Assembly: GCA_013823485.1 (NCBI GenBank)
Contig: PNMF01000013.1
Location: 1-41,349, forward strand
Origin: Comamonadaceae bacterium
Lineage (GTDB): Bacteria; Pseudomonadota; Gammaproteobacteria; Burkholderiales; Burkholderiaceae_C
Reading direction: 5' to 3'
DNA: 41,349 nt
Below are positions 22,420 through 31,672 of this stretch, in pieces. The notes beneath the pieces were generated by a model. It saw nothing but the letters and a program-made list of their open reading frames with translations, had not been told where the DNA came from and did not search any database. The number at the start of each line of letters is the position of its first letter. Position 1 is the first letter of the stretch. The position numbers and the translations under genes were made by a program.

Positions 22420-25400
22420 GGCTCCAGGGGTACCGGCATGGAAAGCGGGTTCGCTTCGTTGGGGTGCAGTCCTTCGATGGGCAGCGAGAAATGGAACACG
22501 CTGCCCTCACCCAGGCGACTCTCAGCCCAGATGGTGCCGCCATGCCGTTCCACGATGCGCCGGGTCAGCGCCAGACCGATGCCGGTTCCTTCGAACTCGG
22601 TCGCCCGGTGCAGCCGCTGAAAAACCCCGAAGAGCTTCTGGGAATATTTTGAATCAAACCCCACGCCGTTGTCACGCACCGCGAAGGTGTAGCCCAGCAA
22701 AGGATCGATCTGCCACGACACATCGATGATGGCGCGCTCGCGCGGGCGGGTGTACTTGAAGGCGTTGCCCAGCAGGTTGGTCCAGACCTCGCGCAGCAGC
22801 AACGCGTCGCCCTGCACCACGGGCAGGTCGGGGGCCACCAGCCAGTCGACCACCCGACCCTCGGTGTCGTGGGCGATCTGGTTCACCACCGTCGCCACCA
22901 GGCCGTTCATGTCCACCGGCACCGGGTTCATGGCGGCCCGGCCCAGGCGCGAAAAAGCCAGCAGGCCGTCGATGAGCTGGCTCATGTGCCGGGCCGAGTT
23001 GCCAATCGTGTTGAGGTAGCGCACGCCCACCTCGTCGATGCGGTCGGCCATGTGTTCGTGCAGCAGGCTGACGAAGCTGGAGATGTGGCGCAGCGGTGCC
23101 CGCAGGTCGTGCGACACCGAGTAGGAGAAGGATTCCAGATCGCGGTTGGCCGCCACCAGCTGCTCGGTGCGTTCCACCACGCGCTGCTCCAGCTCGTCGT
23201 TGATGTTGCGCATCATGTCGTCCAGCCGCTTGCCATCGGTCATGTCGCGGTTGACGTTGGCGTAGCCCAGCAGCTCGCCCTGGTTGTCGCGCAGCGCGAT
23301 CAGCACCGAATGCGACCAGTAGCGGCTGCCGTCGCGCCGCTCCTGCCAGGTCTGCATGTCGTGCTGCCCGCGGGAGGCCGCCAGCCGCAGCATGCGGCGG
23401 GCTTCCTCGATGCCGGCGTCCGGATCGTTCGGGTTGAGCAGCAGGCCGTAGTGCCGGCCCATCATCTGCACCGGGTTGTAGCCGTTCATGCGCTGGGCGC
23501 TGTCGGTCCAGTCGGTGATGCGGCCGGCGGTGTCCATGAAGAAGATGGAATAGTCGCGCAGGTTGTCCACCATCAGGCGGAACCGCTGTTCGCTGGCCAT
23601 CAGTTCGGCCGAGCGGACCCGGATGCGGGTCTCCAGCTCCTCGTTCATGTCGTGGATGCGTTCCTCGATGCGCTTGCGCTCGGTGATGTCCACCATCTGC
23701 AGGAACACGCCACGGGTGATGCCGTCCACCGTGTCCGGTCGGTAGTGCACCTGAACAAAGACCGCCCGCCCGGCGGCATCCCGCCGCCAGGCCTCCAGCT
23801 GCCGGGCCTCGCCGTTCAGCGCAGCCGCCAGCAAAGGCTCGATTTCCTGCCAGACCGGGGTGGCAAACACCTCGTTCATGTGTTTGCCGATCAACTGATC
23901 CGGCTCGATGCCGTACATCTGCCGGTGTCCGGCGTTGGCGAAACGGTACCGGCCACTGCGGTCGACGTAAGCAATCAGGACCGGGACATGGTCGGTGATG
24001 TTGCGCAGGAAATGCTGGTGTTCGCGCAGCGCCTCTTCGGCGGCCTTGCGCTCGCTGATGTCCACCAGCGTGTTGTTGGTCCGCACGAAGCGACCCTGTT
24101 CGTCGTACACCGCCGTGGTGTTCAGCAGGCCATGGAAGCGCTGTCCGTTGCGGCGCAGGATGGTGAACTCGGCCGGCTCCAGCTTCTCGCCGGCGATGAT
24201 CCGTGACAGCCGCTGGCGGGCCAGCGGTATCTGTTCGGGAAGGATGATGTCGCGGAAGTGCAGCAGCCCGATCACATCGTCGCGCCGGTAACCCAGCCAC
24301 TGCAGTTCGGTGCGGTTCATGAGCACGAAGGTGCCGTCGGCGTCGACCGAGTGGTAGCCGCACGGGGCCTCGTTGTATAGCTCCTGCGCCTCCCGTAGCG
24401 CCTGGGTGATGCGGTCCTTGGCCTCGGCCAGTTCGTCGGTTCGCTGGCGGACCCGGTTCTCGAGCTCGGTGTTGAACTCCAGGATGGCGGTCTGCTGCCG
24501 TTGCAGTTCGCTGATGTCGCGCGAGACCACCAGCAGCATCATGGCCCGGCCCTCGCTGCTGCGGATCGGCGAGATCATGGTGTCCCACCACTTGGGCGTG
24601 CCCTTGAAGGTGGGGCATTCGGCCACGAAACGGGCGCTTCGGCCCTCTCGGGCCTGATGCAGCGCATCGGCCGCCAGCGGTTCGCCGTCGCGCAGCCACC
24701 AGTTCGTCCAGGTGGGCAGCGCGGCGGCATCGAAGCGCTCGATCTCCATCAGGCGGCAGCCCTGGGCGGTCATCTGGATCACGCGCCCGTCGAGGTCCAG
24801 CACCATGGTGCAGTCGGGGCTGGTGGCAATGATCTGGCGGTTCAGCTCGTCCTTGATGCGGGCTTCCGCTTCCAGTGTGCGCAGCGCGGTGATGTCCTGA
24901 ACGAAGCCGAGCTGGGAGGTGACCGTGCCCTGCGCATCCCGCAGCGGCGCGTTGCGCACCATGACATGGGTGATGTCGGCGTCCGGCCGGACGATGCGGA
25001 ATTCGACGCTGATGCCCTCGCCGCGGGAGATCGCCTGGATCCAGCCCTGGCGGACCCGCTCCAGGTCGTCCGGGTGCACCCGGTCGAGCCAGCCGAAGTT
25101 CGGGAAAGCGGATTTCGGCAGGCCGAAAATCTGTTCCAGTTGCGGGTCCACATGCGTCAGCACGCCGGTGTGGTCGGTGCGGAACACGCCCATCGGGAAG
25201 ACGCTGGCCAGGGCGGCGAACAGCTCCCGGTACTCCAGCTGGGCGGCCGGCATCGCGCCGGTCTGTCCGGGGATGAGCGCCGAGTCCAGTGCGAGCGGCA
25301 GGTCCGCATCGAGCTGCACATGCCCTTCGCCGAGCCGGCTGGCCTGCTCGCCGGCCAGCTGCCGGGCATAAATCTGCCGGAGGTGGTTGTTCTCTGCCTG

Positions 25401-25505
25401 CAGGGTCTCTATCTGCAGCAACAGGGCCCGTTCGCGTGCGCTTGCTGCTGGATCACCGTCCGGCGAAGCCGGTGACGTTCCTTGCACGGATGGAAGCGCA
25501 TTCAT
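22416..25505 (-). CDS. Multi-PAS cytosolic sensor histidine kinase
   Basis: A 1029-residue kinase without membrane helices. After an N-terminal coiled coil (ERALLLQIETLQAENNHLRQ) come about five PAS/PAC modules (VFPMGVFRTDHTGVLTHVDP; IIATSPDCTMVLDLDGRVIQ; YNEAPCGYHSVDADGTFVLM; YVDRSGRYRFANAGHRQMYG; FFMDTAGRITDWTDSAQRMN), several separated by coiled coils of the NxELExRVxxRTxEL type. HisKA has the phosphoacceptor H799 in SYSVSHDLRAPLRH, and the HATPase domain has NLLGNAFKYT, RDNGVGFD and GTGIGLALTRRIV. The PAS ligands are not obvious. The ATG at 25505 was chosen; an in-frame TTG lies 3 codons upstream. Confidence 0.93.
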   Translation of the reverse strand: MNALPSVQGTSPASPDGDPAASARERALLLQIETLQAENNHLRQIYARQLAGEQASRLGEGHVQLDADLPLALDSALIPGQTGAMPAAQLEYRELFAALASVFPMGVFRTDHTGVLTHVDPQLEQIFGLPKSAFPNFGWLDRVHPDDLERVRQGWIQAISRGEGISVEFRIVRPDADITHVMVRNAPLRDAQGTVTSQLGFVQDITALRTLEAEARIKDELNRQIIATSPDCTMVLDLDGRVIQMTAQGCRLMEIERFDAAALPTWTNWWLRDGEPLAADALHQAREGRSARFVAECPTFKGTPKWWDTMISPIRSSEGRAMMLLVVSRDISELQRQQTAILEFNTELENRVRQRTDELAEAKDRITQALREAQELYNEAPCGYHSVDADGTFVLMNRTELQWLGYRRDDVIGLLHFRDIILPEQIPLARQRLSRIIAGEKLEPAEFTILRRNGQRFHGLLNTTAVYDEQGRFVRTNNTLVDISERKAAEEALREHQHFLRNITDHVPVLIAYVDRSGRYRFANAGHRQMYGIEPDQLIGKHMNEVFATPVWQEIEPLLAAALNGEARQLEAWRRDAAGRAVFVQVHYRPDTVDGITRGVFLQMVDITERKRIEERIHDMNEELETRIRVRSAELMASEQRFRLMVDNLRDYSIFFMDTAGRITDWTDSAQRMNGYNPVQMMGRHYGLLLNPNDPDAGIEEARRMLRLAASRGQHDMQTWQERRDGSRYWSHSVLIALRDNQGELLGYANVNRDMTDGKRLDDMMRNINDELEQRVVERTEQLVAANRDLESFSYSVSHDLRAPLRHISSFVSLLHEHMADRIDEVGVRYLNTIGNSARHMSQLIDGLLAFSRLGRAAMNPVPVDMNGLVATVVNQIAHDTEGRVVDWLVAPDLPVVQGDALLLREVWTNLLGNAFKYTRPRERAIIDVSWQIDPLLGYTFAVRDNGVGFDSKYSQKLFGVFQRLHRATEFEGTGIGLALTRRIVERHGGTIWAESRLGEGSVFHFSLPIEGLHPNEANPLSMPVPLEP

Positions 25506-25552
25506 GCCCGCCAATGTACCCCAGGGGGGTTACCGCGCTGTTGTCAGACCTG

Positions 25553-27055
25553 TCAGAAGCGTGGGAGATCGGGGTGGGCCAGTTTGCCGCCGCGCACCAG
25601 CATGCGGCCGTACTCGGCACAACGCTGCAGGGTGGGAATGACCTTGCCCGGGTTGAGCAGGCCATGGGCGTCGAAGGCCCGCTTCACCGCGAACATCTGC
25701 TCGTTCTCTTCGGCCGAGAACTGCACGCACATGCTGTTGAGCTTCTCCACGCCCACGCCGTGTTCGCCGGTGACCGTGCCACCCATGGCCACGCTGGTTT
25801 CCAGTATGTCGGCACCGAACTGCTCGCAGCGGTGCAGCTGGTCGGCGTCGTTGGCATCGAACAGGATCAGCGGGTGCAGGTTGCCGTCGCCGGCATGGAA
25901 CACGTTGAGGCAGCGCAGGCCGTATTTCACTTCCATGTCCGCGATGGCTTCCAGGATGTCGGCCAGCCGTTTGCGCGGGATGGTGGAGTCCATGCACATG
26001 TAGTCCGGGCTGATGCGGCCGGAGGCCGGGAACGCATTCTTGCGGCCGCTCCAGAAGCGCAGGCGCTGGGCTTCGTCGCGGCTGACCGTGATGGCGATGG
26101 CGCCGGCGGCCCGCAGTACCTCGCTCATCCGACCGATTTCCTCTTCCACCTCTTCGGGGGTGCCGTCGCTCTCGCACAGCAGGATGGCGGCGGCGTCCAG
26201 GTCGTAGCCGGCGTGCACGAAGTCTTCCACGGCCGCGGTCATGGGCTTGTCCATCATTTCCAGACCGGCCGGGATGATGCCGGCCGCGATCACGGCCGCC
26301 ACCGCGTCGCCGGCTTTTCGCACATCGGCGAAGCTGGCCATGATGCAGCGGGCGAGCTGGGGCTTGGGCACCAGCTTGACGGTGACCTCGGTGGTCACGG
26401 CCAGCATGCCCTCGCTGCCGATGATCAGGGGCAGCAGATCGATGCCGGGGCTGTCGAGCGCGGTGCTGCCGAAGCTGACCGGCTCGCCTTCGACGGTGAA
26501 GCCGCGCACCTGCAGCACGTTGTGCACCGTCAGACCGTACTTGAGGCAGTGGACCCCGCCGGAGTTTTCGGCCACGTTGCCACCGATGGTGCAAGCGATC
26601 TGGCTGCTGGGGTCGGGTGCGTAATACAGGCCGTGCGGGGCGGCGGCCTCGCTGATGGCCAGGTTGCGCACACCCGCCTGCACCACCGCCGTGCGGGAGC
26701 GCGGGTCGATGCGGATGATGCGGTTGAACTTGGCCAGCGACAGCGTCACGCCCATCGCGTTGGGCATGGCGCCGCCGGACAGGCCGGTGCCGGCGCCCCG
26801 GGCCACCACCGGCACCTGCAGGGCATGGCAGGCCTTGAGCACGGCGGCCACCTGGTCTTCGGTTTCGGGCAGCACCACCACCAGCGGGCGCTCGCGGTAG
26901 GCGGTCAGGCCGTCGCATTCGTAGGGCACCGTGTCCTCCGCCTGCCAGAGCAGCGCATGGGCGGGCACGGTCTTCTGCAGCGCTGACACCACCTCGGCCT
27001 GGCGGGCGGCGCGTTGCATCTGGCTGACCTGGGCGGTGGAGGCGGGAGCGTTCAT
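25553..27055 (-). CDS. GlcD-like FAD-linked oxidase (glycolate/D-lactate type)
   Basis: A 500-residue member of the FAD-linked oxidase (PCMH-type) family. The FAD-binding part has VPVVARGAGTGLSGGAMPNA and SQIACTIGGNVAENSGGVHC; the C-terminal cap has NVFHAGDGNLHPLILFD and GTVTGEHGVGVEKL with the conserved His/Glu residues. The length and motifs match glycolate oxidase subunit GlcD, which converts glycolate to glyoxylate with GlcE and GlcF; those genes are not in the window, so a single-subunit D-lactate or D-2-hydroxyacid dehydrogenase is also possible. A TAAACT hexamer in the 114-base upstream gap could be a -10. Confidence 0.9.
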   Translation of the reverse strand: MNAPASTAQVSQMQRAARQAEVVSALQKTVPAHALLWQAEDTVPYECDGLTAYRERPLVVVLPETEDQVAAVLKACHALQVPVVARGAGTGLSGGAMPNAMGVTLSLAKFNRIIRIDPRSRTAVVQAGVRNLAISEAAAPHGLYYAPDPSSQIACTIGGNVAENSGGVHCLKYGLTVHNVLQVRGFTVEGEPVSFGSTALDSPGIDLLPLIIGSEGMLAVTTEVTVKLVPKPQLARCIMASFADVRKAGDAVAAVIAAGIIPAGLEMMDKPMTAAVEDFVHAGYDLDAAAILLCESDGTPEEVEEEIGRMSEVLRAAGAIAITVSRDEAQRLRFWSGRKNAFPASGRISPDYMCMDSTIPRKRLADILEAIADMEVKYGLRCLNVFHAGDGNLHPLILFDANDADQLHRCEQFGADILETSVAMGGTVTGEHGVGVEKLNSMCVQFSAEENEQMFAVKRAFDAHGLLNPGKVIPTLQRCAEYGRMLVRGGKLAHPDLPRF

Positions 27056-27169
27056 GGCGGGCGGCAAGGGGGGGTCAAGGATCGCGGGCCAGTTTAGGCC
27101 AAGGCCGGCGCCGCGGCGTGAATTTCCTTGCAAGCCCTTGTGAGGCGGACGCTCGCGGGTGGAATGCGG

Positions 27170-28039
27170 TCAGGCCACGGCGTTGCGGATCCATTCCGCA
27201 AAGGCGGCGCATTCCCAGCGCTCCATGGTGCCGGTGCGCCAGCACAGGTAGTGCGCGTGCGGGCTGGGCACCCGGCTTTCGTAGAGCGGCAGCAGCGTGC
27301 CTTGCTCCAGCCACGGGGCGGCCAGCTTGTAGCGCAGCAGGCCCACACCCATGCCCACCGCAGCGGCGTCACACAGCAGGCCGATGTCGTTGAACTGCGA
27401 GCCTTCCACCGGTTCCGGCCAGTCCAGGTGGTGGGCCGCAAACCAGGTGCGCCAGGGCTCCAGCGGGCTGCGCAGCAGCGGCACGCCAGCCAGGTCTTCG
27501 GGCGTGTCGAACGGCCCGTATTCCCGGATGAAGGCGGCCGAGGCCATGGGCGAAATTTCGTCCTTGGACAGGCACACATGTTCCACGTCGGCGTAACGGC
27601 CGGTGCCGAAACGCACGGTGAGGTCGGCGTCTTCGGCCACCACGTCCAGCAGCGGGATGCTGACCTGCAGCGTCAGGTCGACCTCGGGGTAGGCCTCGCT
27701 GAACTGCTTCAGGCGGGGCAGCAGGACCGAGCGGGCAAAGGTGGGCGTGACCGCCACCCGCAGCTTGCGCCGCCCGGGCGAGGCCACCTGGCTCGGGAAC
27801 TTCTGCAGCGTGGCCAGGCCGTCGCGCACATGGGCCAGGTATTCGCTGCCTTCGGTGGTGAGGGAAAAATCGGCCCGCCCGAACAGCTTGGTGCCCAGGA
27901 TCTGCTCCAGCTGGCGGATGCGGTGGCTCACCGCGCTGGGGGTGACGCACAGCTCCTCGCTGGCCTGCGTGACGCTGCGCAGGCGTGCCAGCGCCTCGAA
28001 CGTCAGCAGGCACTGGATGGGCGGGATGCGAAGGGTCAT
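27170..28039 (-). CDS. LysR-family transcriptional regulator, GcvA-like
   Basis: A 289-residue LysR protein. The winged helix-turn-helix covers residues 5-65 (FEALARLRSVTQASEELCVT, PSAVSHRIRQLEQILGTKLF) and the periplasmic-binding-like effector domain starts near residue 90 (KLRVAVTPTFARSVLLPRLK). The sequence looks like the GcvA subgroup. It begins 1 base after the stop of purU on the same strand, so it is likely cotranscribed with purU rather than divergent from a target. Its ligand and targets are unknown. Confidence 0.92.
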   Translation of the reverse strand: MTLRIPPIQCLLTFEALARLRSVTQASEELCVTPSAVSHRIRQLEQILGTKLFGRADFSLTTEGSEYLAHVRDGLATLQKFPSQVASPGRRKLRVAVTPTFARSVLLPRLKQFSEAYPEVDLTLQVSIPLLDVVAEDADLTVRFGTGRYADVEHVCLSKDEISPMASAAFIREYGPFDTPEDLAGVPLLRSPLEPWRTWFAAHHLDWPEPVEGSQFNDIGLLCDAAAVGMGVGLLRYKLAAPWLEQGTLLPLYESRVPSPHAHYLCWRTGTMERWECAAFAEWIRNAVA

Positions 28040-28040
28040 G

Positions 28041-28889
28041 TCATTTGAAGACCACGGTCTTGTGGCCGTTGAGCAGCACCCGGTGCTCGCTGTGCCACTT
28101 CACCGCGCGGGCCAGCACCTGGCTTTCGGTGTCGCGGCCGAGTGCCGTTAGGTCGTCCACCGTGTCGGTGTGGTCGACCCGGGCCACATCCTGCTCGATG
28201 ATGGGGCCCTCGTCGAGGTCGGCGGTGACGTAGTGGGCGGTGGCGCCGATCAGCTTCACGCCCCGGTCGTGGGCCTGGTAATAAGGCTTGGCGCCCTTGA
28301 AGCTGGGCAGGAAGCTGTGGTGGATGTTGATCGCCTTGCCCGAGAGCTCGCTGCACAGGTGGTCCGACAGGATCTGCATGTAGCGGGCCAGCACCACCAG
28401 TTCGGCGCCTTCGCTGCGGATGATCTCCAGCTGCTTCGCCTCGGCCTGCGCCTTGGTGGCCGCCGTGACCGGGATGTGGTGGAACGGCACGTTGTAGCTG
28501 GCGGCCAGCTGGTAGAAGTCGCGGTGGTTGCTGATGATGGCCCGGATGTCCAGCGGCAGCAGACCGCTTTTCCAGCGGAACAGCAGGTCGTTGAGGCAGT
28601 GGCCTTCGCGGCTGACGAACAGCACCGTCTTCACCGGCTGGGCCAGCGGATGCAGGCTGAAGGTCATCGACAGCGGGGCGGCCAGGCCGTCCAGGCGCTG
28701 GCGCAGCTCCGCCTCGCTCAGGCCGGCGCAGGCGAACTGCACCCGCATGAAGAAAAGGCCGGTGTCGTGGTCGTTGTACTGGGCGGCTTCCTCGATGTTG
28801 CCGCCGTTCTCGAACAGGAATCCGGAGACGGCGTGCACGATGCCCGGGCGGTCGGGGCAGGAGAGGTTCAGGACGTAGGTGTTTTCCAT
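28041..28889 (-). CDS. purU: Formyltetrahydrofolate deformylase
   Basis: PurU hydrolyses 10-formyl-THF to formate and THF, balancing one-carbon pools and supplying formate for purine synthesis. The 282-residue protein has an N-terminal ACT domain (LSCPDRPGIVHAVSGFLFEN, residues 7-85) that senses methionine/glycine in known members, and a formyltransferase-fold domain with VLARYMQILS, GKAINIHHSFLPSFKGAKPY and the catalytic Asp region TADLDEGPIIEQD. The ATG at 28889 gives the standard N-terminus MENTYVLNLS. It is divergent from the aminotransferase gene, with 95 bases between starts. Confidence 0.95.
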   Translation of the reverse strand: MENTYVLNLSCPDRPGIVHAVSGFLFENGGNIEEAAQYNDHDTGLFFMRVQFACAGLSEAELRQRLDGLAAPLSMTFSLHPLAQPVKTVLFVSREGHCLNDLLFRWKSGLLPLDIRAIISNHRDFYQLAASYNVPFHHIPVTAATKAQAEAKQLEIIRSEGAELVVLARYMQILSDHLCSELSGKAINIHHSFLPSFKGAKPYYQAHDRGVKLIGATAHYVTADLDEGPIIEQDVARVDHTDTVDDLTALGRDTESQVLARAVKWHSEHRVLLNGHKTVVFK

Positions 28890-28984
28890 GGCCTGCGGAT
28901 TGTCGCAGCCCCGTCGGAGTGGTGCCATCGGACTGGCCGGCGTGGTGCCAGAATCCGGTGATCGACGCCCTTCAGGAGATGGCC

Positions 28985-30328
28985 ATGGCCTACAACGATT
29001 TCCGCATGGACAACCAGTGGTTGCCCTTCACGCCCAACCGCAGCTTCCAGAAAGACCCGCGCGTGTTCGTAGCCGCCGACGGCATGCACTTCACCACGCA
29101 CGACGGCCGCCAGGTCATCGACGGCATCTCCAGCCTCTGGTGCGTGGGCGCGGGCCACAACCGCAAGCCGATCAACGAGGCCATCAAGAAGCAGCTCGAC
29201 ACGCTGGACTACAGCACCGCCTTCAGCGTGAGCAACGACAAGGCCTTCCTGGCCGCCGAAGCGATTGCGGCCATGGCGCCCGGCGACCTGAACAAGGTGC
29301 TGTTCTGCAATTCCGGCTCCGAGGCGGCCGACACCTCCATGAAGGTGGCGCTGGCCTACCACCGCGCCCGGGGCGAGGGCCACCGCAACATCTTCATCGG
29401 CCGCGAGCGGGGCTACCACGGCGTGGGCTTCGGCGGCATGTCGGTCGGCGGCATTCCGGCCAACCGCAAGGTCTACGGCACGGCGCTGCTGCCGCGCGTG
29501 GACCACCTGCGCTTCATCCACGACCCGGTCAACCATGCCTACATCCACCACCAGGAGCCGGCCTGGCAGGAAGACATCCTGCTGGAGCTGGAGAACCGCA
29601 TCCTGCCGCTGCACGACCCGAGCAACGTGGCGGCCGTCATCGTCGAGCCGGTGGCCGGCAGCGCGGGCTGGTACATCCCGCCGCAGGGCTACCTCAAGCG
29701 CCTGCGCGAGATCTGCGACAAGCACGGCATCCTGCTGATCTTCGACGAGGTCATCACCGGCTTCGGTCGTCTGGGCACCGGCTTCGGCGCCGATTTCTAC
29801 GGCGTGCAACCCGACATGCTGAACTTCGCCAAGTGCGTCACCAACGGCGTCATGCCCATGGGCGGCGTGATCTGCACCGACCGCATCTACGACGCCATGA
29901 TGGGCGCACACGGCAACGCGCCCGATCACGCCATCGAGTTCTTCCACGGCTACACCTACTCCGGCCACCCGGTGGCCTGTGCCGCCGCCCTGGCCACGCT
30001 GGACCTGTACAAGCAGGAGAACCTGTTCGAGCGCGCCGGGCAGATGGGGCAGGTGCTGGGCGACGCCATGCACTCGGCCATCAAGGGGCTGCCGCACGTC
30101 ATCGGCATCCGCAGCCTGGGGCTGGCCTGCGCCGTGGAACTGGCACCGATGCCGGGCATGCCCGGCAAGCGCGCCTTCGACGTCTTCATGGACTGCTTCC
30201 ACAAGGGCGTTCTGGTGCGCAATGCCGGCGAGAACCTGGTGTTTGCACCGCCCTACATCGTCGAGCGCGAACACATCGAGACCATGGTCTCGACCCTGGC
30301 CGACGCGATCCGCCGCCTGCCGGCTTGA
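28985..30328 (+). CDS. Omega-amino acid:pyruvate aminotransferase (class III)
   Basis: A 447-residue PLP-dependent class III aminotransferase, moving amino groups from beta-alanine or other omega-amino acids to pyruvate. Key parts are VLFCNSGSEAADTSMKVALA (phosphate-binding loop), ILLIFDEVITGFGRLG with the cofactor-nitrogen aspartate, and the PLP lysine K283 in MLNFAKCVTNGVMPMGG. HGYTYSGHPVACAAALATLD follows. The ATG at 28985 was preferred over 28979 because AGGAG at 28974-28978 directly touches the earlier ATG but lies 6 bases before this one. The gene's end falls in an 11-base tandem repeat. Confidence 0.93.
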   Translation: MAYNDFRMDNQWLPFTPNRSFQKDPRVFVAADGMHFTTHDGRQVIDGISSLWCVGAGHNRKPINEAIKKQLDTLDYSTAFSVSNDKAFLAAEAIAAMAPGDLNKVLFCNSGSEAADTSMKVALAYHRARGEGHRNIFIGRERGYHGVGFGGMSVGGIPANRKVYGTALLPRVDHLRFIHDPVNHAYIHHQEPAWQEDILLELENRILPLHDPSNVAAVIVEPVAGSAGWYIPPQGYLKRLREICDKHGILLIFDEVITGFGRLGTGFGADFYGVQPDMLNFAKCVTNGVMPMGGVICTDRIYDAMMGAHGNAPDHAIEFFHGYTYSGHPVACAAALATLDLYKQENLFERAGQMGQVLGDAMHSAIKGLPHVIGIRSLGLACAVELAPMPGMPGKRAFDVFMDCFHKGVLVRNAGENLVFAPPYIVEREHIETMVSTLADAIRRLPA

Positions 30329-30372
30329 TGCCCGCCTGATACCGGCTTGATGCCGGCCTGATCCTGGCCTGT
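30319..30372. repeat. Imperfect 11-base tandem repeat across a stop codon
   Basis: Four consecutive 11-base units of consensus RCC[GC]GC[CT]TGAT run from 30319 to 30362, then a decayed fifth (CCTGGCCTGTG). The first unit contains the aminotransferase TGA. Because 11 is not a multiple of 3, the repeated TGA falls in all three frames. CCGGC (30342-30346) and GCCGG (30352-30356) can pair as a hairpin around TTGAT. It fills the 45-base convergent gap before the ChaN-like gene end. Confidence 0.75.
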
Positions 30373-30373
30373 G

Positions 30374-31207
30374 TCAGCGCCCGAAGCGCTGGCGCAGTTC
30401 GGCGCAATGGTCGGTCGGGGGCAGGGCCGGCGTCGGCCACACCGCATCGGCCGGCAGCCCGGCGCCGGCGTCACCCGCCCGCGCCACCAGCACGCGGTGG
30501 TCGAAACCCGCCGGCAGGTGGCGTGGCACGCCGATGTCCTGCCGCACATGGCCGTTGCCGGCGATCAGCAGCACCGTCATGCCGGGCCGGGCCCGCTGCT
30601 GCAGCGTGGCGGCCAGGGCCCGGTCGCGGGCCAGCTGGATGCGGGTCATGGGGCCGATCTGGCCCTCCGGCAGCAGGCCGCAGTGACCTTCCCGGATGCC
30701 CTGCTTCTGCGCGTTCAGCCCGGTCGGGTCCAGCGTCGCATCGAGCGCAGCGTCCTGCATGGCGCCGCGCATGGCGTTGCGCGGCAGATTGCCGCCGGCC
30801 ACCGGCACACCGGCCCGCACGGCGGCCATGACCACCGGTCCGTAGGTGGGCCAGGGCCAGCCGGTGTCGTCGCTCCAGCCGAGCGTATCGCGGACCTGTG
30901 CTTCGCTGGCGCCGGGGGCCAGGCCATCGGTCTGCCGGCCTTGATCGGCCATCTCCAGCACCACGGCGGCGAGTCGGCCCCGCTGTGCCAGGTGCTCCAC
31001 CGCCAGCTTCTGCAGCGCCTGGTGTTCCGGGGCGTCGTGCTGCTCGCCCAGCAACAGGGCCTGGGTGGGCAGCAGCCGGTCCAGCACCGCGCTGGCGCCG
31101 GGCGGCTGGGGCGTTGCACAGGCGACCAGACCCGTGGCCAGGCAGACGGTCAGGCTGGCGGTCAGCAGCAGGCGTGCCAGGCGGGCGCAAGGGTGGGGTG
31201 AGGTCAT
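30374..31207 (-). CDS. ChaN-like haem/iron-associated lipoprotein
   Basis: A 277-residue lipoprotein with signal peptide and lipobox (LVAC, Cys about residue 30) and a DUF399/ChaN domain. The family motif ALLLGEQHDAPEHQ carries the conserved Glu/His residues; VAGGNLPRNAMRGAM and MTVLLIAGNGHVRQDIGVPR follow. Campylobacter ChaN binds haem at the outer membrane and is tied to iron acquisition. No TonB-dependent receptor is adjacent here, so the role is open. It is convergent with the aminotransferase gene. Confidence 0.86.
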   Translation of the reverse strand: MTSPHPCARLARLLLTASLTVCLATGLVACATPQPPGASAVLDRLLPTQALLLGEQHDAPEHQALQKLAVEHLAQRGRLAAVVLEMADQGRQTDGLAPGASEAQVRDTLGWSDDTGWPWPTYGPVVMAAVRAGVPVAGGNLPRNAMRGAMQDAALDATLDPTGLNAQKQGIREGHCGLLPEGQIGPMTRIQLARDRALAATLQQRARPGMTVLLIAGNGHVRQDIGVPRHLPAGFDHRVLVARAGDAGAGLPADAVWPTPALPPTDHCAELRQRFGR

Positions 31208-31251
31208 GGCCGCATGCTACGCAGCCGGCGCCGGTGGCGGGTCCGGGCATG

Positions 31252-31274
31252 AAAAAGCCCGGGCAGGCCGGGCT
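31252..31274 (-). terminator. Rho-independent terminator after the DUF3567 gene
   Basis: On the minus strand AGCCCGG and CCGGGCT (31256-31262 and 31268-31274) form a 7-base-pair stem with a 5-base loop, followed by TTTTT (AAAAA at 31252-31256 on the plus strand). It lies 22 bases past the stop of the DUF3567 gene and separates it from the ChaN-like gene. Confidence 0.85.
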
Positions 31275-31296
31275 GGTTCTGGGGAGGCTGTGCGCT

Positions 31297-31581
31297 TCAG
31301 TGCATCACGACCGGCATCTGGGCCAGGCCGGCGTAGCCCTCCAGCGTGGTTTCCACCTCTTCCTGCGAGGGCATGGTGCGCTGCCAGGCCGAGATCTGTT
31401 GCTGGAACATTTCGGCCCAGGAGCCGTCGAGGTAGACCTCCTTGCCGGAGCGTTTGTCCACGATCTCGAAACCGTGCCGGGCAATCTGCGGTCCGTCGGC
31501 CACCTGCAGCTCTCCTTCGGCCGGAGCGTCTGCCAGGATGTGCACCACCGCAAAGGCTTCCGAGTCGTACAGCATGTTCAT
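31297..31581 (-). CDS. DUF3567 family protein
   Basis: A 94-residue protein MNMLYDSEAFAVVHILADAP with the family core ARHGFEIVDKRSGKEVYLDG and GSWAEMFQQQISAW. DUF3567 is a small soluble family found mainly in betaproteobacteria; no function is established. The ATG at 31581 has AAGGA about 8 bases upstream. The gene is monocistronic by appearance: a strong terminator follows it and a 152-base AT-richer upstream region precedes it. Confidence 0.88.
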   Translation of the reverse strand: MNMLYDSEAFAVVHILADAPAEGELQVADGPQIARHGFEIVDKRSGKEVYLDGSWAEMFQQQISAWQRTMPSQEEVETTLEGYAGLAQMPVVMH

Positions 31582-31672
31582 GTGCAATGTCCTTGTGATC
31601 AACCAGAGGGCCTTCGGTCTTTATATCGGCAAACCGGGCCCGTACTTCAGCGATGGACCTTTATCTGGGTCG

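Noticed and set aside
25289-26986. 565-codon plus-strand frame antisense to the kinase 5' end and the GlcD-like gene
   Set aside because: No domain, crosses a promoter gap, and is explained by complementary codon bias.
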